This document shows, piece by piece, positions 51,694 through 60,296 of a stretch of DNA of 64,000 bases. The translations under genes and the position numbers were made by a program. The stretch comes from Bacteroidales bacterium. GTDB lineage: Bacteria; Bacteroidota; Bacteroidia; Bacteroidales; JAGOPY01. The stretch lies in the NCBI GenBank assembly GCA_023229505.1, contig JALNZD010000017.1, positions 1-64,000 on the forward strand, read 5' to 3'. Numbering within the stretch: position 1 is the stretch's first letter; the number at the start of each line of letters is the position of its first letter. The notes beneath the pieces were generated by a model that was not told the origin of the DNA, made no database searches, and saw only the letters and a program-made list of their open reading frames with translations.

Positions 51694-53181
51694 CTACATT
51701 TTAATCCATTTCCCTGACTGGATCATCCGTTGATTCCGGTCATAGATCCGGTAAAGATAAATCCCGGCAGGCAGGCTTGAGACAGTTATGGAATTTGTGC
51801 CAGACGAAAGTTCCGCTTCGAATTCCATCCTTCCTGTCAGGTCAAAAAGTTGAAACTCTAACTGATCTAATGGTAAATTAACATTTAACGTCTCGTTCCC
51901 GGGATTTGGATATATTGTGAACATGTGTTTGTCCGGTTGAATTTCCTGGGTCCAGACAATAAGACCTTCGCTATCTACTTTTGCCACGTAGATGTCTCTT
52001 TCCATATCTTGCGTTTCGTAGTCATATCGGTTTCCAACCATTAAACAACCGCTATCGCTTGTAGCCAGAATGCTGTATAAAAAATAATAAGCATCGCCTC
52101 CGTACCAGTTTTCCCATATTGGAGTGATGTCGGGATTGATTTTTATTAAATGGAACCAGGAATCTAATGTGCTAAAGAAAGGATTGTAATAGTCAAAATT
52201 GGATGTCCCCCCAACGTATATGTTATTATCATATTTACTAACTCCCTGAAACATCGAAGGGTGATCTCTGAAAGGATTTTTTTTAAATGTCCCGTAATCA
52301 ATTAAAGATCCTGTTTCTGTTATTGTAAGAACATTTAATGCATAATCATTTGGAGGAAATGCTCCTGATTTTCCGCATATTAATATTTCACCTTGATTAA
52401 GGTATATTGGTGAATAAAAATCATACACACGCAATGGAATCGAATCAATATTCAGGCTATCTAAATTCTTGTTAAGAGTAAGTCTTTGACCTGATGTTCC
52501 AAAAACTTCTGTGAAATGACTAACAAAGGCATAATATTTTGAGCTGTCTTGACTTTCTATTAAATCGAATGAGAAATGTATTGGAACCCATGAAGTATAA
52601 AAATGTGATGTAAGTGAATCACCATTTAAGCTCAACTTGTAAAAGAAAGCATCATTATTATAATTCGTATCTCTATTTTGATTTGTATCTAAACGAGTTG
52701 TATAACCCGTTATAACAAAATTGCTGTCTGAATCGATAATGGAATTCATATAAGAAAACCATCGAGATGCAGGAATATCAAGTAATTTCTCATTTACTAT
52801 AATTAAATTTTTATCAAGTTTCAAATATAATAGTTTGGTAGTTTCAGCATCAATGCGTTTGGAGCCTAGAAGAAATAAGTTATCATTAAAAAAAAATACA
52901 TTAAAAAACATTGAGGTCCTACTTTCTTGCGATGTGTCAAACACCATTTCATCCATTAATTCTCCTGACGGAGCAAGCCGTATGAGATAAGCTTGTGTAA
53001 GGTCTAATTCTTTGGAGTACTTGCGCCCAACAAGAATGAAATTTCCATCATCATCTTCTGTTACACAGTTTATTATCTGATCGTCCGGATTTGATATTGT
53101 TGTTTGAAATGTGTATTGTGCATCTAATGTAATGCTAAACGAAATAAACAACGATAATGTAATAATGAATGTCTTTTTCAT
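51694..53181 (-). CDS. T9SS-secreted protein with propeller-like repeats
   Basis: This 495-residue protein starts at ATG 53181 (MKKTFIITLSLFISF), which gives a signal peptide and avoids overlap with the neighbouring lipoprotein gene. The mature part has weak repeats such as NCVTEDDDGNFILVGRKY, SIIDSDSNFVITGYTT and ILATSDSGCLMVGNRYD, as in delta-60-like or PQQ-like propellers. It ends in a type A sorting domain (FTIYPNPGNETLNVNLPLDQ to SGKWIKM). The function is not known. Confidence 0.8.
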   Translation of the reverse strand: MKKTFIITLSLFISFSITLDAQYTFQTTISNPDDQIINCVTEDDDGNFILVGRKYSKELDLTQAYLIRLAPSGELMDEMVFDTSQESRTSMFFNVFFFNDNLFLLGSKRIDAETTKLLYLKLDKNLIIVNEKLLDIPASRWFSYMNSIIDSDSNFVITGYTTRLDTNQNRDTNYNNDAFFYKLSLNGDSLTSHFYTSWVPIHFSFDLIESQDSSKYYAFVSHFTEVFGTSGQRLTLNKNLDSLNIDSIPLRVYDFYSPIYLNQGEILICGKSGAFPPNDYALNVLTITETGSLIDYGTFKKNPFRDHPSMFQGVSKYDNNIYVGGTSNFDYYNPFFSTLDSWFHLIKINPDITPIWENWYGGDAYYFLYSILATSDSGCLMVGNRYDYETQDMERDIYVAKVDSEGLIVWTQEIQPDKHMFTIYPNPGNETLNVNLPLDQLEFQLFDLTGRMEFEAELSSGTNSITVSSLPAGIYLYRIYDRNQRMIQSGKWIKM

Positions 53182-53239
53182 TTTATAACAATTAAATCCA
53201 AAGAGGTCATAACGACCTCTTTGGATGATGATAGAATTA

Positions 53240-54259
53240 TCATAGCTCCTCAGGTGGGTTGGAACTTGTATGCCATACACCATATGTAAATGTAGCAATA
53301 TGAGACATAAGCCAGCAATCTTCATTCTCATTCTCGCCACAAAGCAAATACATTGTGTCATCCCTTAAATGATACTCAATTAGACTTTTCCCCGTCGGTA
53401 GGTACATGTTTGCAATCGTATTTAGTGCATTTTTGTAATACCAAATTTCATCAGTGGAACAACAATGATGATATAATGTTACCGTTTGAAAATCATAAAA
53501 TAACATATAACTCCCATAGGGATTATTGTTTGTGGGTACATTGTAATAATTTACTTCTATAAATGTTGGATTATCATAATAAGAGTTTCCTGATGGCTTA
53601 CTTATATCAACACGTGCTAACTGAGCAATTTTGTCAGCAGCATCATGGCCAACGCCAAGGCCAGAGCCATCACATCTTCCAAGTTCCCAGCCCCAATACC
53701 ACGGGTAATTATTTCCACCAGGTATATCACTTTCTGTTCCAAAACCCGAAGTTACTTTAAAAGTGGCGGCTACTCCACTAATCCCGCTTAATGAAATATC
53801 CGCAACAATAAGTTGTTTTTCATTTGAAGTAATTCGATCCTTATGTGCTATGAGGCTATCTATGACCTTATCATAAATACCCGGAATATTAGCAGCGGGA
53901 ATGAGTCCGTCTGTAAGAGGTACTGCAATAAATGAAGAGTCAATGGTATAACCGTCACGGGAATAACTTGCATCGCCATAAGTATAATTTGCCAAAGCCT
54001 CTATGTAATATATGGCATCGTCGACTTCCCACGGACTACCTCCTGATTTCAAAGTGGGATTTTCACGGATGAAATCAATTTCATCTCTGAAGGCAATAAT
54101 CTTTTTTTCCAATTGAAGGTCCATTAATGACTGTCCGGTTTGGTTATTGGAATTATCATTCCCGATTTTTTCTTTCTGACAGGAATAGATGATCAAACTT
54201 GCTATAAAAATAACACTGATACCTAAAAAAGTGAATAAATGTTTGATTTTGAACAACAA
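53240..54259 (-). CDS. Lipoprotein of unknown function
   Basis: This 339-residue protein has a lipoprotein signal (SLIIYSCQK). Mature sequence contains WEVDDAIYYIEALANYTYGDASYS, a pattern seen in several uncharacterised Bacteroidota lipoproteins, and two paired cysteines (LYHHCCSTDE) plus two later ones. No ATG is available: the start seems to be TTG at 54259 or 54262, both in the 3' arm of a 12-bp perfect hairpin whose 5' arm carries the AAAAGG Shine-Dalgarno-like sequence. It lies 58 bases upstream of the T9SS protein gene in the same direction. Confidence 0.7.
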   Translation of the reverse strand: MLFKIKHLFTFLGISVIFIASLIIYSCQKEKIGNDNSNNQTGQSLMDLQLEKKIIAFRDEIDFIRENPTLKSGGSPWEVDDAIYYIEALANYTYGDASYSRDGYTIDSSFIAVPLTDGLIPAANIPGIYDKVIDSLIAHKDRITSNEKQLIVADISLSGISGVAATFKVTSGFGTESDIPGGNNYPWYWGWELGRCDGSGLGVGHDAADKIAQLARVDISKPSGNSYYDNPTFIEVNYYNVPTNNNPYGSYMLFYDFQTVTLYHHCCSTDEIWYYKNALNTIANMYLPTGKSLIEYHLRDDTMYLLCGENENEDCWLMSHIATFTYGVWHTSSNPPEEL

Positions 54260-54281
54260 AAGGCATTCACCTTTTGTTGTT
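54252..54281 (-). promoter_or_regulatory. 12-bp perfect hairpin over the start of the lipoprotein gene
   Basis: On the complement AACAACAAAAGG pairs with CCTTTTGTTGTT around the 6-base loop TGAATG. The stem hides AAAAGG and the TTG start codons, so folding should hinder translation initiation. Confidence 0.6.
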
Positions 54282-54709
54282 AATGAAATAGAAAAGACTT
54301 GTTTTAAGAAAAAATGGCTGTTTATGGAGCGTACAGCGATTTTGGATCCAAGATGTTAACCAATTATATTTTAATTCTAGCTTCATACCCGCAATTATAA
54401 TATATAAAGAATCGAAATCTATAGTTGAAAACCACTAGTAAAATAATTTAGCACCTTTCTAAATCAGATATTAAAAAACCAAACTATTTCACAAATGGCG
54501 TATTGCAACGAAGATTGAAAGACGAATTTTTAAATCGAAAATGTTCCATGAAATGCGCAATGCGAATTGCGAACTGCGAACTGCGAACCGCGAACTGCGA
54601 ACCACCGACCGGAAAAACTTCCCCATTTTTATCAACACACCCGTTTCATCCAGTCAATTTATCTATTTTTAGCCATCTAACCTTTAAAACCTAAATCCCA
54701 GCTAATCAG
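54282..54709. other. Intergenic stretch between divergent genes
   Basis: No gene is seen. It separates the lipoprotein (minus) from dnaE (plus) and must hold both promoters, but no clear TTTG/TAnnTTTG pair was found. The heptad array at 54554-54602 is the only clear structure. The left part is AT-rich. Confidence 0.5.
54554..54602. repeat. Heptad array upstream of dnaE
   Basis: Seven heptads in register: tgcgcaa, tgcgaat, tgcgaac, tgcgaac, tgcgaac, cgcgaac, tgcgaac. Confidence 0.92.
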
Positions 54710-57700
54710 ATGTTCCTGATTTACGATACCGAAACTACAGGCCTGCCGAGAAACTTTGAGGCGCCTGTCACCGTCCTTGAAAACTGGCCGCGTGTGATCC
54801 AGCTTGCCTGGCAATTGCATGATGCCGACGGGAACCTGATCGAAGCGAAAGAATTTATTATCCGGCCGGATAATTTTACCATTCCATACAATGCTGCTAA
54901 AATTCATGGCATTACTACTGAATTAGCATTACAGGAAGGCGAAGACCTTAGGCTGGTCCTGGAACAATTTATCAATGCCCTTAGCCGCACAAAGGTGATC
55001 GTGGGGCATAATATCGACTTCGACCTTAATATTATAGGTGCTGAATTTTTGCGTTGTGGCTTTGAGAATTACTTCGAAGGGAAAGCCCAGCTTTGCACCA
55101 AGCTTGAGTCGGTTGAATACTGCGCCCTTCCGGGTGGACGCGGAGGTGGATTCAAATGGCCCACCCTGGGAGAACTTCATCAAAAGTTGTTTCAGGAAGA
55201 TTTTCCCGAGGCCCATAACGCAGCTACGGATGTGATGGCAACAGCGCGCTGCTTCCTCGAAATGGTCCGCCTGGGCCTGATTACAGCAGGAAAACTTGGA
55301 TTGGAACCTGAAGCTGTGAAGGATTTTATCACCAGCCACCCCAATCCGGTTCAGCCGGAGAAAATTACCGTCCGGACCTTTAAGGTGAGCCCAGAAGAGA
55401 CACAACCGGAAACCATCCCGGAGCCTCAAAAAGAATCCCCTGCTGCCGTTACATCATCTGTCTTTTGCCACCTGCATGTCCATTCGCAATATTCGATCCT
55501 GCAAGCTACTGCTGATGTTAAGGATATCATTGAGAAGGCTGTAAAATTTAAATTACCGGCCATCGCCCTGACCGATCATGGTAACCTCTTTGGCGCATTT
55601 GCTTTCATCAGCGAAGCCGTTAAAAACAATATCAAGCCCATTATTGGCTGTGAATTTTATGTAGCCATCGAACGGGCCAGGAAGAAATTCACCAAGGATA
55701 ATCCGGATGTCAGGCATCACCAGGTATTACTTGCGAAGAACTTTACTGGTTATCAAAACCTGTCACGCTTATCTTCACTTGGATTTCTTGAAGGTTTTTA
55801 TGACGGCGTTCCGCGCGTCGATAAAGCCCTCATCGAACAGTATTGTGATGGATTGATCGCCACGACAGGCGGTATGAAATCGGAAGTGCCTGAACTTATC
55901 CTGAATGTCGGCGAGACCCAGGCTGAAGAGGCTTTTCGTTACTGGCACAAGCTGTTCGGGGATGATTTTTATGTCCAGCTTAACCGCCACGGCCTGCCCG
56001 AAGAAGAACATGTGAATAAAATACTTATCCAGTTGGCCCATAAATATGGTGTTAAGGTCATTGCAGCCAATAATGCCTATTACCTGGAAAAAGAAGATGC
56101 CGAAATCCATGATATGCTGATTTGCCTGCAAACCAACGAATACCAGGCAACTCCGGTTGGACACGGCAGAGGCTTCCGGTTCGGGTTCCCGAACAATGAG
56201 TTTTACCTGAAGAGCCAGGAGGAAATGCTGGAATTGTTCCGTGATATCCCTGAAGCAATCGATAACATTGCAGAAATAATAGATAAGATCGAAGCTTTCC
56301 CCATCAGGCGTGAACCACTGATGCCGGATTACACCATACCTGAAAATTTTTCCGATGCAAATGAATACCTCCGCTATGTGACTTACCTGGGCGCAGAGGA
56401 AAGATATAGTGAGGTTACCCCGGACCTGAGCGAGCGGATCGACTTTGAACTGGCCACTATCAGGAAGATGGGCTATCCTGGCTATTTTCTTATCGTTCAG
56501 GAAATCCTTCACCAGGCCCGGGAGATGGATGTTTCCGTGGGACCTGGACGCGGATCGGCCGCGGGCTCGGTGGTCGCTTTCTGCCTGAGGATTACCGATA
56601 TCGATCCGATCAGGTATAATCTTCTTTTTGAACGATTCCTCAATCCCGACCGGGTTTCACTTCCTGATATCGATATTGATTTTGATGAAGATGGAAGGGA
56701 ACGCGTGCTGAAGTGGGTAGTGGAAAAGTATGGCGCCGGCAGGGTGGCCCAGGTGATCACCTTTGGTAAAATGGCTCCCAAAGGCGCCATCCGCGATATC
56801 GCCCGCGTGAAACAACTACCGCTGAATGAGTCTGACCGCCTGGCCAAACTCGTATCCATGAAGCCTGGGACAACTTTCCGGACGGCCTACACCGAATCAC
56901 CTGACCTGCTCAGGGAAAGGAAAGAAGGTGAAGCCCTGGTGATGGAAACACTCAAAGGCGCAGAAAGGATCGAAGGTCAGATCAGGAATACCGGAACGCA
57001 TGCCTGTGGTATCATCATCGGCAAAAGCGAACTTATCGACCTGATCCCGCTTAGTATCACAAAGGAATCCGATATGCTGGCCACGCAATTTGACGGAAGC
57101 CAGATCGGAAGCGTAGGGATGCTCAAAATGGACTTCCTGGGGCTGAAGACCTTGTCGATTATCAAGGATACGCTGATCAACATAAAGAAATCAAAAAAGA
57201 TAGACCTCGATATCGAAACAATCACCTTCGATGATCCTGAGACATTTAAACTATACTCCCGTGGTGATACCAACGGCATCTTCCAGTTTGAATCGGAAGG
57301 GATGAAAAAACATCTCAGGGATCTGAAGCCCAACCGCTTTGAGGACCTGATCGCCATGAACGCCCTTTACCGCCCGGGGCCGATGGAATATATCCCCAAC
57401 TTTATCAATCGTAAACATGGCCGGGAGAAGATCGAGTATTCCCTCCCGGAAATGGAGGAGATACTGAAAGAAACATACGGCATTACTGTTTACCAGGAGC
57501 AGGTCATGCTGCTTTCCCAGAAACTTGCAGGGTTTACGAAGGGTGAAGCAGATGAGCTAAGGAAAGGGATAGGTAAGAAGAAAAAAGAGATTATGGCCCC
57601 ACTGAACGCGAAGTTCATAGCAGGTATAAAAATGAACGGCTTTGATGAAGAGCTGGCCAATAAAATCTGGACTGACTGGGAAGCCTTTGCCGGTTACGCT

Positions 57701-58954
57701 TTCAACAAATCACATTCAACCTGTTACGCGGTAGTTTCTTACCGGATGGCTTACCTTAAGGCCCATTACCCCGCAGAATTCATGGCTGCGGTGCTCAGCA
57801 GGCATCTCAGCGAGATCAAGAAGATCACTTTTTTCATCGATGAGTGCAAACACTTGAATATCCCTGTACTTGGCCCTGATGTCAATGAAAGCGAACTGCA
57901 TTTTGTGGTGAATAAAAAAGGGGGCATCCGTTTTGGTATGGCTGCCATTAAAGGGATAGGGGAGTCCGCCGTCAATGCCATCATTGAAGAGCGGGATACA
58001 AATGGCCCATTCAGGAGTATTTTCGACTTTGCCAAACGCATCAATTTGCGCGCTGTGAATAAACGTGCGATGGAAGCCCTGGGAAAAGCAGGGGCATTCG
58101 ATTGCTTCGAAGGCATCCACCGGGCGCAGTATTTCCAGCAGGAGAATTCCGAAGATGCTTTTTTCCTGGAAAAGATCGTTCGCCATGCGGCTCTTTTCCA
58201 GGAAAAACAACAGGCTTCCCAACATTCACTATTTGGCGATGATCTGACGGTCGACATGCAGGATCCAAAAATCCCCGATTGTCCACCATGGTCGAAACAT
58301 CAGCAATTGAAGAACGAACGGGAAGTCACGGGTTTTTATATTTCAGGGCATCCGCTGGATGAGTATAAGGCCGAAATCGACGCCTTTTGCAATATAACTT
58401 TCCAGGATTTGAACAGCGGGTTAAGCCTGCACATGAATAAAGCCCTCTCTTTTGCCGGCATTATCAATGCGGCAGAGATCCGCACCGCTAAGACCGGTAA
58501 TCAATATGCCAATTTTGAGCTTGAAGATTTTTCAGACGCCTACCGACTTTCCCTTTTTTCTGATGATTTTATGCGCTTTAAATACCTGCTGGTGGAAGGC
58601 ACTTATGTGCTGATCTTTGCCCGCATCGAAGTCAATAAGAAAAACAACCGTCCTGAAGTCCGGGTTAAAAATATGGTTCTCCTTGCAGAAGCCATGGAGA
58701 AATTTTGCAAATCTATCAGCGTGACGGTTGAACTGGATAAACTCGACAGCGAATTTATCAGGGAGCTAACTAAAATTGTTCGTTCCCATCCTGGCGAGTG
58801 TGAAATGAACCTTCGGATAAAAGATACCGGAGATGGTCTATTGCTTGGGTTACACCCCAGGAAATTCAGAATAAACCCATCTGGTTTTGTCCATGCCGTC
58901 TCGGGTTTGGAGCCGTTGGAAATCAAATTGAACGGCTTTCAGATGAATGGATGA
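54710..58954 (+). CDS. dnaE: DNA polymerase III alpha subunit with N-terminal DEDDh exonuclease
   Basis: This 1414-residue replicative polymerase begins with a proofreading-type exonuclease (residues 1-180) with complete DEDDh residues: Asp6 and Glu8 in DTETTG, Asp105 in HNIDFD, His169 and Asp174. After a linker comes the PHP domain (from about 253, HLHVHSQYS, LTDHGNL, GCEF); the segment usually reading NDxH reads NNAY at 454-457. The polymerase core has GRGSAAGSVVAF, the catalytic PDIDIDFD and KMDFLGL aspartates, ALYRPGPMEYIPNF and FNKSHSTCYA, then a helix-hairpin-helix and OB domain (LSFAGIINAAEIRT). Standard DnaE has about 1160 residues and no exonuclease at this site. It heads a run with trx and a DUF58 gene. 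Confidence 0.93.
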   Translation: MFLIYDTETTGLPRNFEAPVTVLENWPRVIQLAWQLHDADGNLIEAKEFIIRPDNFTIPYNAAKIHGITTELALQEGEDLRLVLEQFINALSRTKVIVGHNIDFDLNIIGAEFLRCGFENYFEGKAQLCTKLESVEYCALPGGRGGGFKWPTLGELHQKLFQEDFPEAHNAATDVMATARCFLEMVRLGLITAGKLGLEPEAVKDFITSHPNPVQPEKITVRTFKVSPEETQPETIPEPQKESPAAVTSSVFCHLHVHSQYSILQATADVKDIIEKAVKFKLPAIALTDHGNLFGAFAFISEAVKNNIKPIIGCEFYVAIERARKKFTKDNPDVRHHQVLLAKNFTGYQNLSRLSSLGFLEGFYDGVPRVDKALIEQYCDGLIATTGGMKSEVPELILNVGETQAEEAFRYWHKLFGDDFYVQLNRHGLPEEEHVNKILIQLAHKYGVKVIAANNAYYLEKEDAEIHDMLICLQTNEYQATPVGHGRGFRFGFPNNEFYLKSQEEMLELFRDIPEAIDNIAEIIDKIEAFPIRREPLMPDYTIPENFSDANEYLRYVTYLGAEERYSEVTPDLSERIDFELATIRKMGYPGYFLIVQEILHQAREMDVSVGPGRGSAAGSVVAFCLRITDIDPIRYNLLFERFLNPDRVSLPDIDIDFDEDGRERVLKWVVEKYGAGRVAQVITFGKMAPKGAIRDIARVKQLPLNESDRLAKLVSMKPGTTFRTAYTESPDLLRERKEGEALVMETLKGAERIEGQIRNTGTHACGIIIGKSELIDLIPLSITKESDMLATQFDGSQIGSVGMLKMDFLGLKTLSIIKDTLINIKKSKKIDLDIETITFDDPETFKLYSRGDTNGIFQFESEGMKKHLRDLKPNRFEDLIAMNALYRPGPMEYIPNFINRKHGREKIEYSLPEMEEILKETYGITVYQEQVMLLSQKLAGFTKGEADELRKGIGKKKKEIMAPLNAKFIAGIKMNGFDEELANKIWTDWEAFAGYAFNKSHSTCYAVVSYRMAYLKAHYPAEFMAAVLSRHLSEIKKITFFIDECKHLNIPVLGPDVNESELHFVVNKKGGIRFGMAAIKGIGESAVNAIIEERDTNGPFRSIFDFAKRINLRAVNKRAMEALGKAGAFDCFEGIHRAQYFQQENSEDAFFLEKIVRHAALFQEKQQASQHSLFGDDLTVDMQDPKIPDCPPWSKHQQLKNEREVTGFYISGHPLDEYKAEIDAFCNITFQDLNSGLSLHMNKALSFAGIINAAEIRTAKTGNQYANFELEDFSDAYRLSLFSDDFMRFKYLLVEGTYVLIFARIEVNKKNNRPEVRVKNMVLLAEAMEKFCKSISVTVELDKLDSEFIRELTKIVRSHPGECEMNLRIKDTGDGLLLGLHPRKFRINPSGFVHAVSGLEPLEIKLNGFQMNG

Positions 58955-58993
58955 AAATATGAACCTGAGAAGATTTCAAGGACGAATTTTTAT

Positions 58994-59001
58994 TAATTTT
59001 G
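58994..59001 (+). promoter_or_regulatory. -7 box upstream of thioredoxin
   Basis: TAATTTTG is a full TAnnTTTG match, 31 bases before the trxA ATG and 40 bases after the dnaE stop. A TTTC about 16 bases upstream is a weak -33 candidate. Confidence 0.45.
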
Positions 59002-59032
59002 ACCCCTGATAATTAACTAAAAATAATTAGAT

Positions 59033-59350
59033 ATGGCTTTAGAAATCACTGATGCGAATTTCCAGGAAACAGTCCTGAATTCAGACAAACCGGTTATAGT
59101 TGACTTTTGGGCGGAATGGTGCGGCCCTTGCCGTATGGTCGGACCGATTGTCGAGGAAATAGGACGCGAATACAGTGGAACGGTCGTAGTTGGAAAAGTA
59201 AATGTAGATCATAACCCGGGAATTACTGCCAAATTTGGTATCCGTAATATTCCTACGCTGCTCTTCTTCAAAGGCGGACAAGTAGTTGATAAACAAGTTG
59301 GTGCTGTGCCGAAGCAGATTATTGTCGGCAAACTTCAGTCACACTTATAG
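59033..59350 (+). CDS. trxA: Thioredoxin
   Basis: This 105-residue cytoplasmic thiol-disulfide protein has the active site FWAEWCGPCRMVGP, the conserved cis-Pro in IRNIPTLLFF, and typical length. It reduces disulfides in target proteins with electrons from thioredoxin reductase, which is not in the window. The DUF58 gene follows after 10 bases. Confidence 0.95.
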   Translation: MALEITDANFQETVLNSDKPVIVDFWAEWCGPCRMVGPIVEEIGREYSGTVVVGKVNVDHNPGITAKFGIRNIPTLLFFKGGQVVDKQVGAVPKQIIVGKLQSHL

Positions 59351-59360
59351 AATTATTTTA

Positions 59361-60296
59361 TTGACATTTTCAATCGATCATAACCGGCTTCAACAGTTCG
59401 GTTCACTTGAATTCCTTGCCAGGCAAGTCGTAGAAGGGTTTATAGTTGGTCTGCACCAGAGCCCTTTCCACGGCTTTTCTGTTGAATTCGCCGAACACCG
59501 GCTTTACAACGCAGGAGAATCGATCAAAAACATCGATTGGAAGTTGTATGGCCGCACGGATAAACTTTTTGTCAAAAGGTTCGAAGAGGAGACCAACCTG
59601 CGGTGCCAGCTGGTGATCGATAATTCTTCATCGATGTATTACCCGGTCTGTGAAAAACCAAGCATCGACCAGCCTAACAAAATTACATTTTCAATTTATG
59701 CAGCCGCTGCCCTTATGAATCTGATGCGAAGGCAGCGGGATGCCGTAGGGTTGAACATTTTTGCGGAGCAGATCGGATTTTCTTCCGTGGCCAAATCAAG
59801 TTCAGTGCATTTTAAGTACCTCTATTCGGAACTTGAAAAGATGCTGGAACCCATCCCTGTTGAAATGAAGCGCAATACAGCTGCGACTGCTGCTCTTCAC
59901 GAAATTGCCGATAATATCCATAAACGCTCGCTCGTTGTGATCTTTTCCGATATGTTCGAAGCCACAGGAAGTAGTTCCGGCCTTTTTTCAGCACTGCAGC
60001 ACCTCCGGCATAACAAACATGAAGTTGTCCTGTTTCATGTGATTGATAAAAAGCAGGAGATTGATTTCGATTTTGATAACAGACCTTACAAGTTTATAGA
60101 CTTGGAAAGTGGACGGCAGGTTAAAGTCAATCCTCTTGAAGTCAAAGCCGAATATAACCGCTCTGTGCAGGCTTTTACTACCGAATTGAAAATTAAGTGC
60201 GGGCAATACCGGATAGATTTCGTGGAAGCCGATATCAATGCCGGTTTTGAACAGATACTTCTCCCATACCTGCTGAAAAGAGAGAAGCTTTATTAA
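59361..60296 (+). CDS. DUF58 domain protein (VWA-like)
   Basis: This 311-residue protein has the DUF58 signature: FLARQVVEGFIVGLHQSPFHGFSVEFAEHR, then NIDWKLYGRTDKLFVKRFEEE, and a MIDAS-like VIDNSSSMYY. DUF58 proteins often work with MoxR-type ATPases and BatA/B-type membrane proteins, but none is adjacent. No ATG precedes the conserved region outside the thioredoxin gene; TTG 59361 is the likely start. The 3' end overlaps the convergent HhH gene by four bases. Confidence 0.85.
   Translation: MTFSIDHNRLQQFGSLEFLARQVVEGFIVGLHQSPFHGFSVEFAEHRLYNAGESIKNIDWKLYGRTDKLFVKRFEEETNLRCQLVIDNSSSMYYPVCEKPSIDQPNKITFSIYAAAALMNLMRRQRDAVGLNIFAEQIGFSSVAKSSSVHFKYLYSELEKMLEPIPVEMKRNTAATAALHEIADNIHKRSLVVIFSDMFEATGSSSGLFSALQHLRHNKHEVVLFHVIDKKQEIDFDFDNRPYKFIDLESGRQVKVNPLEVKAEYNRSVQAFTTELKIKCGQYRIDFVEADINAGFEQILLPYLLKREKLY

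Noticed and set aside
51694..53361. The longer 555-codon version of the T9SS gene
   Set aside because: Its first 60 codons overlap the neighbouring lipoprotein gene and give no signal peptide, whereas the ATG at 53181 does.
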